Positions 1 through 7,949 of a stretch of DNA of 34,820 bases are shown here, in pieces. How positions within the stretch are numbered: position 1 is the first letter of the stretch; each line of letters begins with the position of its first letter. The notes under the pieces are model-generated. The model searched no databases. It saw nothing but the letters and a program-made list of their open reading frames with translations, and was not told where the DNA came from. Source of the stretch: Deltaproteobacteria bacterium UBA2221 (GTDB lineage Bacteria > Desulfobacterota > Syntrophorhabdia > Syntrophorhabdales > WCHB1-27). The stretch spans positions 193-35,012 of the forward strand of contig DCUF01000017.1 of the NCBI GenBank assembly GCA_002328485.1, given 5' to 3'. The position numbers were made by a program, and so were the translations under genes.

Positions 1-867
1 GCCGATGCAAGCGCCTTTGGATGCATAGAGGGGTTGTCCGGCAATAACGAGCGATATGTCCGAGGTGGTTCCCCCAATATCCACCACCACCGAATTTACG
101 GGCTCCCGGCATAGGGCCAGGGCGCCCACGGTGCTGCCTGCGGGCCCCGAAAACATGGTCTCGCAAGGCCGTTTCCGACTGTCCTCCAGGGTGGTGGTGC
201 CGCCGTCCGCCTTCAGGATATGAAGCTCGCAACCAGGAAGTCGGGCTTCTATGGCCGCGCCTATGCCGTCCGCAAAATGATTCCACTCTTTTGTGGTCAT
301 GGCCGTATAGTAGCAGGTCACGGCGCGGCGGGGAAAGTTGAGTTGCCCTGAAATGGCGTTGCTCGTGCACACCTCGATGCGTGGGAAGCGCTCCGAGATC
401 ACCTGTTTGATCGTTTTTTCGTGTTTATCGTTGCGATTGGAGAATTTTCCTGCCACGGCAACCCTGCCGATACCGGCACCGTTGATCTTCCCAAGGACAT
501 CCAACACCTCTTCTCTATCAAGAGGCTCGATCTCCCTACCCCGAAAGTCGATGCCCCCCTTGAGGAAATAGGTATCGGGGCTGATATCGTCATAGGTAGA
601 GAAGGGCATACCGCTTCCGGGCACGAGCATCAAGGCGGTACGTTCCGTTCGTCTGGTGGCCAGAAGATTGGTCACCAAGGTCGTGCCCAGCACCACCCTC
701 TTGACGCTTTTTCCGCAGCCATCTGCGAGAAGCTCATCCAGAACGCCGAGGAGGCTGTTCTTGAGATCGCCTTCGTCCGTAGGATGCTTGACGCTGTGAG
801 ATAGAGAACCGTCAGAAAAGAGAACCCCGTCCGTGTAGGTACCACCGACATCGATGCCGATCAACAT
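1..867 (-). CDS. Hydantoinase/oxoprolinase family protein, N-terminal part (partial)
   Basis: The frame is open for 289 codons from an ATG at 867 to the window edge, so the 3' end is missing. The start reads MLIGIDVGGTYTDG, the ASKHA-type phosphate-binding loop of the HyuA/oxoprolinase family. Further in are LGTTLVTN, FSGPAGSTVGA and DIGGTTSDISL, all typical of the hydantoinase A N-terminal and central domains. Known members hydrolyse hydantoins or 5-oxoproline, or act as the A subunit of acetone/acetophenone carboxylases, using ATP. The substrate cannot be read from this fragment and the partner subunit is not in view. A perfect TATAAT lies at 926-931 (minus), about 60 bases upstream. Family is confident, specific function is not. 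Confidence 0.85.
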   Translation of the reverse strand, partial: MLIGIDVGGTYTDGVLFSDGSLSHSVKHPTDEGDLKNSLLGVLDELLADGCGKSVKRVVLGTTLVTNLLATRRTERTALMLVPGSGMPFSTYDDISPDTYFLKGGIDFRGREIEPLDREEVLDVLGKINGAGIGRVAVAGKFSNRNDKHEKTIKQVISERFPRIEVCTSNAISGQLNFPRRAVTCYYTAMTTKEWNHFADGIGAAIEARLPGCELHILKADGGTTTLEDSRKRPCETMFSGPAGSTVGALALCREPVNSVVVDIGGTTSDISLVIAGQPLYASKGACIG

Positions 868-925
868 GCTGGAACCCCGTCCTCGCTCGCCATTGGTTGC
901 GACAAAACCGCGATCGATTGTGCCG

Positions 926-931
926 ATTATA
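926..931 (-). promoter_or_regulatory. Candidate -10 box (TATAAT) upstream of the hydantoinase gene
   Basis: On the minus strand this is a perfect TATAAT preceded by an AT-rich tract. I see no good -35 hexamer at 16-18 bases spacing, so this is only a likely promoter. It would give a leader of roughly 50 bases before the ATG at 867. Confidence 0.4.
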
Positions 932-1099
932 CTAAAAAATTAAACCGTTTCGATAAACAAGCGTAGCATCACGGGAAAAGGAATGTCAATTCATCGAGGG
1001 CGTGCGAAGGGATGGTGGCATGGGATTGAGCACACAAAGGAGAAATTGTAGGTAACGATCGGACGATGGGTCCCTGATGAGAATAACGGGGCTCATCTG

Positions 1100-2383
1100 T
1101 CAGCCGGACAGGTCAAGGGCATCGATGATGGATCTCATTTCGGAGGCAAACAGTCCCGACGGTTGTCGCCGCACGAGGGGATGGTGGGCATAGGTGATGC
1201 TCTGTTCGATTCTGCTGTGCCTGGTGATGGTTCCCACATGATCGATATCGACCGATAATCGCTGGCAAGCAACCGTACGCAGCGTCGAGGCGACTCTGAG
1301 GGCTGCACGGCTATCAAAACAACGGTTTATTACCAGTCGCGGCGAGAAGCTTAAGATCTCGTCCGCAATGAGAGGCAGGGCCAGAGGATCATCCTTGGCC
1401 ACCTCTTCAAGGAGATCTCGAATGGTTCTCGGACCGTCCTTTTCAGGCGCTGTCGTGGAGTCGGCCACGATCTGCTTCAACCGCGAATTCTTCCGGGCCG
1501 GGAAGGCCGAGTCAGCGGCAAAAAGCCGATTAAGTTTTCTTTGTAGCGCAGTCTTTATGAAGGCATATGCCTCAAGGTATGCTGCCTGATCTAAAGTGGT
1601 TAGCACTATACCCAGATCGGCTGCGAGAAAGAAGTCCAGGGTGTTGAAATCGGTGCCCCCTCCGAGGTCGAGGACGACGTAATCTGCGTTCATCTTGCGT
1701 ATGGCCTCTATGAGACGCATCTTCTTTTGAAAAGCAATATTGGCAGACCCGAGTTCCGCGGCGTTGCCGGCGATGAGTACAGGGCCATCATGCTCACATC
1801 CTACGGCCGCGTCGTTAAGACAGCCGATCTTCCTATTCAGAAAGTCGTTGAGTGTGGTCTCGGGCATCTGTCGGTGCCCCATGTAGATATGCAGATCAGA
1901 GCCGCCAAGATCCAGGTCAACCATAACCACCTTGAAACCCAAGGCGGATAACAGAGTGCCCAGGTTGGCCGCAAACATGCTCTTGCCGATGCCGCCCTTT
2001 GCGCCGCCTACCGCGATGACTCGGGTCCTGACTAATGACTCGGAGGTGACAGCCCTTCCTTCAGAGAATACCATGGAGAGGTAATCATACGAACGGTTCA
2101 GGTGCTCGACCTGCTGAGTATAAAACTCGATTTCCTCAGGGGCCTTGTCGTGGTGACGGTCCGGGTGAAGGGTGAATACATTTGACCGGTAGGCCTGCTT
2201 CACATCATCGTAGGTAAGTTGCTCCAAAAAAGGGTAGTGGAGGACCTTGCGATCGCTCTCGGCCACGACCACCGAGTGGAGGGCTTTTTCGCTCCTGAAT
2301 ACGTGACAGCACGCACGCTGGATCTTCCTGATCTCGTCTTGAGTGTATCGTTCCGGCTGAAACATGCCCGTCGTTTTTTCCAT
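1100..2383 (-). CDS. J-domain / MinD-FlhG-like P-loop ATPase fusion
   Basis: A 427-residue protein with two parts. Residues about 50-105 resemble a DnaJ J domain: a helix, the HPD tripeptide at 73-75, then a charged helix ending in HLNRSYDYLS. From residue 121 a MinD/ParA ATPase begins, with the deviant Walker A KGGIGKS at 129-135 and the switch VMVDLDLGGSDLH. J domains recruit and stimulate Hsp70 (DnaK); MinD/FlhG ATPases place structures at cell poles or midcell. It is a paralogue of the ATPase at 3034, sharing motifs such as GGSDLH/GGSNLH and the VLDLGGG/LLDLGAG strand. It is transcribed divergently from the PilZ-ATPase pair. The start at 2383 has a weak ribosome site; an ATG at 2365 is an alternative. 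Domains are clear; the cellular role is unknown. Confidence 0.85.
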   Translation of the reverse strand: MEKTTGMFQPERYTQDEIRKIQRACCHVFRSEKALHSVVVAESDRKVLHYPFLEQLTYDDVKQAYRSNVFTLHPDRHHDKAPEEIEFYTQQVEHLNRSYDYLSMVFSEGRAVTSESLVRTRVIAVGGAKGGIGKSMFAANLGTLLSALGFKVVMVDLDLGGSDLHIYMGHRQMPETTLNDFLNRKIGCLNDAAVGCEHDGPVLIAGNAAELGSANIAFQKKMRLIEAIRKMNADYVVLDLGGGTDFNTLDFFLAADLGIVLTTLDQAAYLEAYAFIKTALQRKLNRLFAADSAFPARKNSRLKQIVADSTTAPEKDGPRTIRDLLEEVAKDDPLALPLIADEILSFSPRLVINRCFDSRAALRVASTLRTVACQRLSVDIDHVGTITRHSRIEQSITYAHHPLVRRQPSGLFASEMRSIIDALDLSG

Positions 2384-2532
2384 CTACGTATGGATATCTT
2401 ATCGATCCTTTTCCCCTGAAAGTTAAGGCCTCATAGCCTATCTATTATGGTTTTGTCCTTCCCTGTCGGTGTGCCGCCGGATGCCCCCTGATCCTGTCTC
2501 CTTCGACCCCAAGGCTCGGGCCAAGGGCAACG

Positions 2533-3021
2533 ATGAACTTAAGGTTTTGGTGGTTGCAGCCGATCAATAGGCATATGCAAGATGAAAATTTCATCGATGT
2601 GGAGAACGTTGGGGAAAGCGTTGTCGAACGACGCAGGCACCCCCGTTCGGAATTCACCTATCCGGTAGAGTTTGAGCTATTCCTCCAGAAAGGCGAGAGC
2701 ACATCGTATACCGGATATTTGAAGGATATTTCACTGGGTGGAGCCGGTCTCCAGATAGATGATCCCTACGGCAGATTTAACATCGATAAAATGGAAAACG
2801 GAACGCTCAGGCTCTCTCTCAGCATACCGCGGGAAAAGAAGATTCATATTTTTGCCCATATTCAGTGGTTAAAGAAGACCCAATCTACATCCCACGTAAA
2901 TATGGGCATCGCCTTCAGAGACCTGGACTACGAAAGCTCCCTCGTCATCGAGAAGCTCATCGGCCTGAAAAGCAAAGATCACAACATGATGTGGAACCTC
3001 TGGGAACAGTACTATCAATAA
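2533..3021 (+). CDS. PilZ domain protein (putative c-di-GMP receptor)
   Basis: A 162-residue protein. The two PilZ signature elements are present: the arginine motif RRRHPR at residues 33-38 and DISLGGAG at 65-72, matching RxxxR and [D/N]xSxxG, which bind cyclic di-GMP. No transmembrane segment is seen, so it is probably cytoplasmic. The ATG at 2533 has AAGGG five bases upstream; an in-frame ATG at 2575 lacks a good ribosome site. The stop at 3019-3021 lies only 12 bases before the ATG of the next ATPase, so the two are likely co-transcribed. The pairing suggests that c-di-GMP controls the neighbouring MinD-like ATPase; this is inference. Confidence 0.88.
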   Translation: MNLRFWWLQPINRHMQDENFIDVENVGESVVERRRHPRSEFTYPVEFELFLQKGESTSYTGYLKDISLGGAGLQIDDPYGRFNIDKMENGTLRLSLSIPREKKIHIFAHIQWLKKTQSTSHVNMGIAFRDLDYESSLVIEKLIGLKSKDHNMMWNLWEQYYQ

Positions 3022-3033
3022 TTGGTCCAAACT

Positions 3034-4074
3034 ATGGATGATGTAAAAAATAAGATGTGGGCAGTCGGCGGAGGCAAGGGAGGGGTCGGAAAGAGCCTGG
3101 TAACTCTTTTGCTGGGGGCTTCCTTGGCCAGGCTTGGACGCAAGGTCATCATGATCGATGCAGACCTCGGGGGGAGTAACCTCCACACCTTTACGGGCAT
3201 GCGGTATCCGGAATATACCCTGGCCGACTTCATCTCCAGAAAGGTGGAGACCATCGACCAGTTGGTTGTAGATACCCCCGTAAACAATCTGCAGCTTATC
3301 TGTGGGGCCGATGACATCCTTGGAGTGGCTAACCCCAAATTCACCCAGAAAACCAGACTGTTCACCCATCTGAAGAGACTTGAAGCCGACGTTATTCTCC
3401 TGGACCTCGGGGCCGGCAACTCTTTTACCACCATAGACTTCTTCCTCTATGCACCCAATAAGATCGTGGTTGTCACGCCTCAGATAACCTCGATACAGAA
3501 TGCCTACGGGTTCATCAAGAGCAGCCTCTACAGACTTTTGAGCCAGACCTTCAGCAAGAATACGGAAGCGGTGGAGCTCATAAAACGGGCCAGCTACTCA
3601 GTCCAAGGTGAAACGATAGACTCCATAGCCAAACTCTATGAGGCCTTTAAGGCTTTTGGAGAGGAGTATCAGGAGAAGCTTCTCACCGTCGTTTCTGGAT
3701 TGAATATCAAGCTTCTAATAAATATGGTGAGGGACAACAAAGAAAAGAATGTATCCGATATCATTAGATCAGTGGCAAAGAACTACCTGGGTCTCGATAT
3801 CGAACAGTTCGGTATAGTGCAGTACGACAACGTGCTGAACGCATCGATCAATAAGATGTCCGGGTTCTTGATGGACGGAAAGCAGTGCGTTGCCAATATG
3901 AACTTCTATGATATCGCTTACAGAATAAATAAGGACTTGGCCCGTCAGGCTGAGCTTCTCGGCGCCATAGCCCACGAAAAAGAGGAGCCCTCCCCTGTGG
4001 GACCTTCCGTTGCGCCCCTGACACCGTCCGGCACGAGCCCTGCCATGACCCCTTCCCTCGGTTCAGCCCCGTAA
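3034..4074 (+). CDS. MinD/FlhG-like P-loop ATPase
   Basis: A 346-residue protein starting MDDVKNKMWAVGG. The deviant Walker A KGGVGKS lies at residues 15-21, followed by IMIDADLGGSNLHTF and LLDLGAGNSFTT, which is the MinD/FlhG (YlxH) pattern. Such ATPases dimerise on ATP and set position or number of polar structures such as flagella or pili. The last 25 or so residues are rich in Pro and Ser and lack the amphipathic helix of classical MinD, so membrane binding is not evident. A TTG at 3022 directly after the PilZ stop is an alternative start; neither start has a strong ribosome site. It is not next to flagellar genes here, so flhG is not assigned. Confidence 0.85.
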   Translation: MDDVKNKMWAVGGGKGGVGKSLVTLLLGASLARLGRKVIMIDADLGGSNLHTFTGMRYPEYTLADFISRKVETIDQLVVDTPVNNLQLICGADDILGVANPKFTQKTRLFTHLKRLEADVILLDLGAGNSFTTIDFFLYAPNKIVVVTPQITSIQNAYGFIKSSLYRLLSQTFSKNTEAVELIKRASYSVQGETIDSIAKLYEAFKAFGEEYQEKLLTVVSGLNIKLLINMVRDNKEKNVSDIIRSVAKNYLGLDIEQFGIVQYDNVLNASINKMSGFLMDGKQCVANMNFYDIAYRINKDLARQAELLGAIAHEKEEPSPVGPSVAPLTPSGTSPAMTPSLGSAP

Positions 4075-4090
4075 TTTTTACCCTATTCGT

Positions 4091-4552
4091 TCAACCTTTC
4101 AGCACCTCCAATGCCTTTGGAACCGTGTCATCAGGTTTTATCTTGTACCAGGCGCCCATCAGCTTTCCATCCTCATCCATCAAGAAGGACGATCTAGTTA
4201 TACCGTGGACCTTCTTCCCATACATAGTCTTTTCCCCCCAGACGCCATACTTGTCTGCAACGGTATGGTCAGGATCGGACAGGAGCACAAAGCCCAGTGT
4301 GTTCTTATCGTCAAATTTTTTCTGTGTGGCTGGAGCGTCGGGGCTGATGCCGATTGCGACCGCGTTGAGTTCGTTGAGATGCTCCCCGGCATCTCGAAGG
4401 CTCACGGCCTGGGTCGTTCAGCCCGAGGTATTGGCTTTGGGGTAGAAATAGAGAATCACCTTCTTGCCCTTGAAATTATTAAGGGAAACCTGGTTTCCGT
4501 TTTGGTCGGGCAGCGAAAATTCGGGAGCGTTGTCCCCTTTCGATAGCTTCAT
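4091..4552 (-). CDS. bcp: Selenocysteine-containing BCP-type peroxiredoxin (in-frame UGA at codon 45)
   Basis: The ATG at 4552 opens a frame that reads straight through one TGA (4418-4420) and ends at 4091, giving 153 residues. It aligns by eye to bacterioferritin comigratory protein (PrxQ/BCP): an N-terminal NAPEFSLPDQNG, then YFYPKANTSG-U-TTQA, where the usual protein has the peroxidatic Cys (Cys45 in E. coli BCP). The UGA is codon 45, so selenocysteine replaces that Cys. The usual resolving Cys at position 50 is Val, and the protein has no Cys at all, so it would be a 1-Sec enzyme needing an external reductant. A hairpin with a G-containing loop lies 29 bases after the UGA. Sec-containing peroxiredoxins are known in deltaproteobacteria and clostridia. 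The role would be peroxide reduction in the cytoplasm. A standard gene caller would report only codons 50-153 (from the GTG at 4405) or nothing. Confidence 0.9.
4376..4395 (-). promoter_or_regulatory. Candidate bacterial SECIS hairpin in the peroxiredoxin mRNA
   Basis: On the minus strand GAGATGC and GCATCTC form a perfect 7-bp stem around the loop CGGGGA. The spacing from the UGA to the loop is 29 bases and a G occupies one of the first two loop positions. Both fit the published bSECIS model (loop 16-37 bases from the UGA, stem of at least 4 bp, G among the first two loop bases). This element would bind SelB and recode UGA as Sec. It lies inside the coding region, as bacterial SECIS elements do. 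Confidence 0.7.
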
Positions 4553-4709
4553 GGTCTCCTCCTCAACAGGTTTCTCACCGTTAGCTAGTTGCAGGCAAGG
4601 TAGATCATCAGAAGAAGAGTGTCAAGACAGATTTGTGCCCTCCTCTTACTCTGGGTCGTTATGGAATCCCCCCAGCCGGGGGGCTGACGCATGGTGGCGC
4701 AGATAGCGA

Positions 4710-5612
4710 TTAAAGGACGAGCATCTTCTCTATACCGGCCCTGGCTCGGCTTGATATCTCCTCAGGGACCGTGATCTCGAAGACCTTTTCCTCCAACGAT
4801 CGAAGCACCTTCTCCAGATTGATCCGTTTCATGTTTGGGCAGACAGCCAGGTCTGACGCCGGATAGAAGCGTTTCGTGGGGCTAAGCTTGCCCATGCGAT
4901 GGAGAATGCCGACCTCAGTTGCCACAATAAATTCATCGGCGGTAGAATCGGCTGCGAAGCGGCACATCCCCTCCGTAGAAAGGATCTGATCAGCCAGGTG
5001 GAGCACCTCCGACGTGCATTCGGGATGGGCAAGGACCAGGGCCTTCGGATGAAGACTCTTCTGTTTGAGGATCTCCTCAGGCATGATGCGGGCGTGGGTG
5101 GGGCAAAAGCCGTTCCAGAGAATGAAGCCACGACCGACTTTTTGGGAGACATAATGACCGAGGTGTTTGTCAGGGACGAAAATGATCTCCTCATAACGCT
5201 CCAGCATCTTTCTGACGACCCTCTCCGCGTTAGCTGATGTGCAACAATAATCGCATTCGGCCTTGACCTCGGCGGTGGTATTCACGTAGCAGACGACCCC
5301 TGCACCCGGATGCTCCTTTTTCAGCTCTCGCAACTGTCCGGCATCGATCATGTCCGCCATGGGGCAACCCGCCGACAAATCGGGTAAGACGACCAGCTTC
5401 TCCGGGGAGAGTATCTTGGCTGTCTCAGCCATGAAATGGACCCCACAGAAGACGATCATGTCGGCATCGGTCTGCGCCGCCTTCATACTGAGATTGAGCG
5501 AGTCGCCGACAAAGTCAGCGATGTCCTGGATCTCCGGCAACTGGTAGTTGTGGGCAAGAATAACGGCCTTTCGGTCACGCCTCAGCTCACGGATCCTCTC
5601 CTCTATGTTCAT
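4710..5612 (-). CDS. nadA: Quinolinate synthase
   Basis: A 300-residue NadA, the usual length of the compact type. It condenses iminoaspartate with dihydroxyacetone phosphate to quinolinate in de novo NAD synthesis, using an oxygen-labile [4Fe-4S] cluster. The three cluster ligands are visible at Cys83 (SAGCPMAD), Cys170 (NGFCPTHA) and Cys258 (LAVCPNMK). Other family motifs are VILAHNYQ and DFVGDSLNLS. The ATG at 5612 has GAGGAG six bases upstream. nadB and nadC are not in the window. It follows the nifS gene on the same strand but has its own promoter candidate, so it need not belong to the Fe-S operon even though it consumes a cluster. Confidence 0.96.
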   Translation of the reverse strand: MNIEERIRELRRDRKAVILAHNYQLPEIQDIADFVGDSLNLSMKAAQTDADMIVFCGVHFMAETAKILSPEKLVVLPDLSAGCPMADMIDAGQLRELKKEHPGAGVVCYVNTTAEVKAECDYCCTSANAERVVRKMLERYEEIIFVPDKHLGHYVSQKVGRGFILWNGFCPTHARIMPEEILKQKSLHPKALVLAHPECTSEVLHLADQILSTEGMCRFAADSTADEFIVATEVGILHRMGKLSPTKRFYPASDLAVCPNMKRINLEKVLRSLEEKVFEITVPEEISSRARAGIEKMLVL

Positions 5613-5701
5613 AGCATCTCCTCACGGCAGACCCTGCCGTTCACAGCAGCACCGTGATGACCCCCATGCCCGGAAGGTACACCTTTTTGTCCTCACTTGT
5701 A

Positions 5702-5730
5702 AAAGTAGCTTACCCTACTTAAATTGTCAA
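5702..5730 (-). promoter_or_regulatory. Candidate sigma-70 promoter of nadA with overlapping palindrome
   Basis: On the minus strand a perfect TTGACA (5725-5730) is followed after 17 bases by TACTTT (5702-5707). An exact inverted repeat, AAGTAG-6 bases-CTACTT (5703-5720), covers the -10 box and half the spacer. That is where a repressor operator would sit. The regulator is unknown. Confidence 0.5.
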
Positions 5731-5823
5731 GAATGCTCGGAGGACGGAGGGAGGGGGTTGAACTGCAAGCTCATGCCCAGCCGGAAGATGCGACGTGTGG
5801 TTATCGGTTGGAGACCGCCGCCC

Positions 5824-7026
5824 CTACCCTGCGTTTCCCGACGCCGTGGTACAGACGCCGCCAGCCTGTCCCTCTTTCCAGTAGGGAGAAAGTTCGCGCA
5901 GCCGGGCAATGATGGGCGGCAACTTCTCGATCACGAAGTCGATCTCCTCCTCAGTGTTGTAGACACTGAGGCTGAATCTGACCGAGCCGTGTGCCATGGT
6001 GAAGGGAACGCCCATGGCCCGTAATACATGGGATGGCTGGAGTGACCCCGAGGTACAGGCTGAGCCTGAAGACGCACAGATGCCGAACTCATCCATGAGG
6101 AGCAAAATCCCTTCTCCCTCAATGAATTCAAAGCTGATGTTGGTCGTGTTGGGAAGGCGGTTTGTCCGATTCCCGTTTATACGGGAGTTGGGGACCGACT
6201 GAATGAGGGCGTTCTCCAGCTTGTCACGGAGATTGCGAACCCTGGTATTCTCAGTCTGAAGGTTGGAGGCAGCCAACTCTGTGGCCTTGCCCAGGGCGAC
6301 AATGTAGGGGGTATTCTCTGTCCCGCCCCGTCTGCCCTTTTCCTGATGGCCCCCTATGAGGAATGGCGAAAAGGGCGTGCCTTTACGCACGTAGAGGACC
6401 CCGATGCCCTTTGGCGCATGAAGTTTGTGACCGGAGAGGGAGAGCATATCTATGGCATTCTCTTTCATGTTGATGGGGATCTTGCCCACGGCCTGGACGG
6501 CGTCGGTATGGACGTAGATGCCTCGCTCTTTTGCCAGCGATGCGGCCTCCTCGATGGGGAAAATCACACCCGTCTCATTGTTTGCCCACATGAGACTGAC
6601 GATTGCCGTATCAGGGGTCAGGTTTTTTCTGTATTCATCCAAGTCGAGATTTCCTTCTTTATCCACCGAAATCTCGATTACGGAGATACCCTCTTTCCCC
6701 AGTCGTTCGCACAATGCCTTGACAGCGGGATGCTCCACCCGGCTGGTGATGACACGCTTTTTCCCTGGCTGGGTACGGAGGGCGGAGAGGATCGCCGTAT
6801 TGTCGCTTTCCGTTCCGCACGATGTAAAGATGATCTCCTCGGGGTCCGCGCCGAGGAGGGATGCTACCTGTTGCCGGGCCTCCCTGATCTTGGCGCCCAC
6901 CTGACCGCCGAAGGTATGCATGCTGGAGGGGTTGCCGTAGAATTCTTGAAGATAGGGAAGCGTAGCCTCGACGACCTCAGGGGCGACTCGCGTCGTTGCA
7001 TTATTGTCGAGATATACCGTCTTCAT
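5824..7026 (-). CDS. nifS: Cysteine desulfurase, NifS type
   Basis: A 400-residue PLP enzyme that removes sulfur from cysteine and passes it to a scaffold for Fe-S assembly. The PLP lysine is in SGHKLHAPKG (Lys201) and the persulfide-carrying Cys324 is in SSGSACTSG, the group I (NifS/IscS) arrangement. YLDNNATT at the N-terminus is also typical. Its ATG overlaps the nifU stop by one base (TAATG), so translation is probably coupled. The C-terminal 25 residues or so extend beyond the usual fold and are probably disordered. With NifU next to it and no nitrogenase genes in view, it likely serves general Fe-S supply; nifS here denotes the NifS/NifU type. Confidence 0.95.
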   Translation of the reverse strand: MKTVYLDNNATTRVAPEVVEATLPYLQEFYGNPSSMHTFGGQVGAKIREARQQVASLLGADPEEIIFTSCGTESDNTAILSALRTQPGKKRVITSRVEHPAVKALCERLGKEGISVIEISVDKEGNLDLDEYRKNLTPDTAIVSLMWANNETGVIFPIEEAASLAKERGIYVHTDAVQAVGKIPINMKENAIDMLSLSGHKLHAPKGIGVLYVRKGTPFSPFLIGGHQEKGRRGGTENTPYIVALGKATELAASNLQTENTRVRNLRDKLENALIQSVPNSRINGNRTNRLPNTTNISFEFIEGEGILLLMDEFGICASSGSACTSGSLQPSHVLRAMGVPFTMAHGSVRFSLSVYNTEEEIDFVIEKLPPIIARLRELSPYWKEGQAGGVCTTASGNAG

Positions 7027-7859
7027 TACGCCTCCTCCTCAACGATCAACTCAGGTGCAACCGTCTCTCTCAGCTTTGTTTCCACAAACCCTTTGAGTGT
7101 GGCCTGCGAGGCAGGACACGTAGCGCAGCTCCCCCGCACCGCCACGATGACGCGGTCTCCGACCACGTCAATGAGATCGATGTCGCCGCCGTCTTGCTGA
7201 AGAGACGGCCGGATCTCTCTCTCCATCACGTCCTCGATTAACCTGATTTTCTTGAGATTTGTCAGTCTCGATTTTGTCTCTGCCGGGGCGATCGGCACCC
7301 CCGAGGCATGAACCCTGTCGATGATTGTCTGTATCTTTTCGTGGCAGTTGCCGCAGCCGCCTCCGGCTTTGGTGTAATTGGTGACCTGCTCCACGGTGCT
7401 AAGGCCATTTTCCCTGATGGCTTTTTCGATCTCGCGATCGGTTATTCCGAAACACTCGCAGATAATCTCAGCTCCGGGTTCAGGAGCCGGCGCGCCCTTG
7501 ACGCTCTGGATGGCCATCTCCAGGGCCTGCTGCCCCAGGACCGAGCAATGCATCTTCTCTTCGGGCAGACCTCCCAGAAAATCGGCAATGTCTTTATTTG
7601 AGATGTTGCGGGCCTCTTCCAGAGTTTTCCCTTTGACCATCTCCGTCAGCGCAGAGGCAGAGGCAATGGCGCTCGCGCACCCGAAGGTCTTGAATTTTGC
7701 GTCTTTGATCTTATTATTCTCATCCAGCTTAAAGGTGAACTTAAGTGCATCCCCACAAGCGATAGAACCCACTTCTGCAACGCCATCAGGGTTTTCTATT
7801 TCCCCCACGTTCCGGGGGTTCAGGAAGTGTTCCTTAACCTTGTCCGTGTATTCCCACAT
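7026..7859 (-). CDS. nifU: Fe-S cluster scaffold NifU, three-domain type
   Basis: A 277-residue full-length NifU. The N-terminal IscU-like scaffold has Cys35, Cys61 and Cys105. The central BFD-like [2Fe-2S] domain has Cys134, Cys136, Cys169 and Cys172 (ICECFG and GGGCGNCHEK). The C-terminal Nfu domain carries the CxxC GSCATCPAS (Cys245, Cys248). It receives sulfur from NifS, builds clusters and transfers them to apo-proteins. The ATG at 7859 has GAGGTG upstream. It lies between iscR and nifS on the same strand with about 90 bases to iscR. Full NifU outside nitrogen fixation is common in anaerobes and epsilonproteobacteria. Confidence 0.96.
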   Translation of the reverse strand: MWEYTDKVKEHFLNPRNVGEIENPDGVAEVGSIACGDALKFTFKLDENNKIKDAKFKTFGCASAIASASALTEMVKGKTLEEARNISNKDIADFLGGLPEEKMHCSVLGQQALEMAIQSVKGAPAPEPGAEIICECFGITDREIEKAIRENGLSTVEQVTNYTKAGGGCGNCHEKIQTIIDRVHASGVPIAPAETKSRLTNLKKIRLIEDVMEREIRPSLQQDGGDIDLIDVVGDRVIVAVRGSCATCPASQATLKGFVETKLRETVAPELIVEEEA

Positions 7860-7949
7860 CTCGTCACCTCATATGCCGTATTGGTTAATCTTCTTCTTTG
7901 ATCTGCTCCAGCCTGCTGTAGCTTTCCTCTATACGATATATCACACCGA

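Noticed and set aside
4091..4405. The peroxiredoxin as a broken gene starting at the GTG at 4405
   Set aside because: The sequence upstream of the UGA encodes the complete conserved N-terminus with a good ATG, and the stop is exactly at the catalytic Cys column, which is far more likely selenocysteine than a random nonsense mutation.
4395..4420. AGGC-CGTGA-GCCT hairpin directly after the UGA as the SECIS element
   Set aside because: Only a 4-bp stem and its loop is 11 bases from the UGA, closer than the bSECIS model allows; the 7-bp hairpin at 4376-4395 fits better.
6346..7200. 284-codon plus-strand open frame
   Set aside because: Antisense to nifS and the end of nifU; no domain seen.
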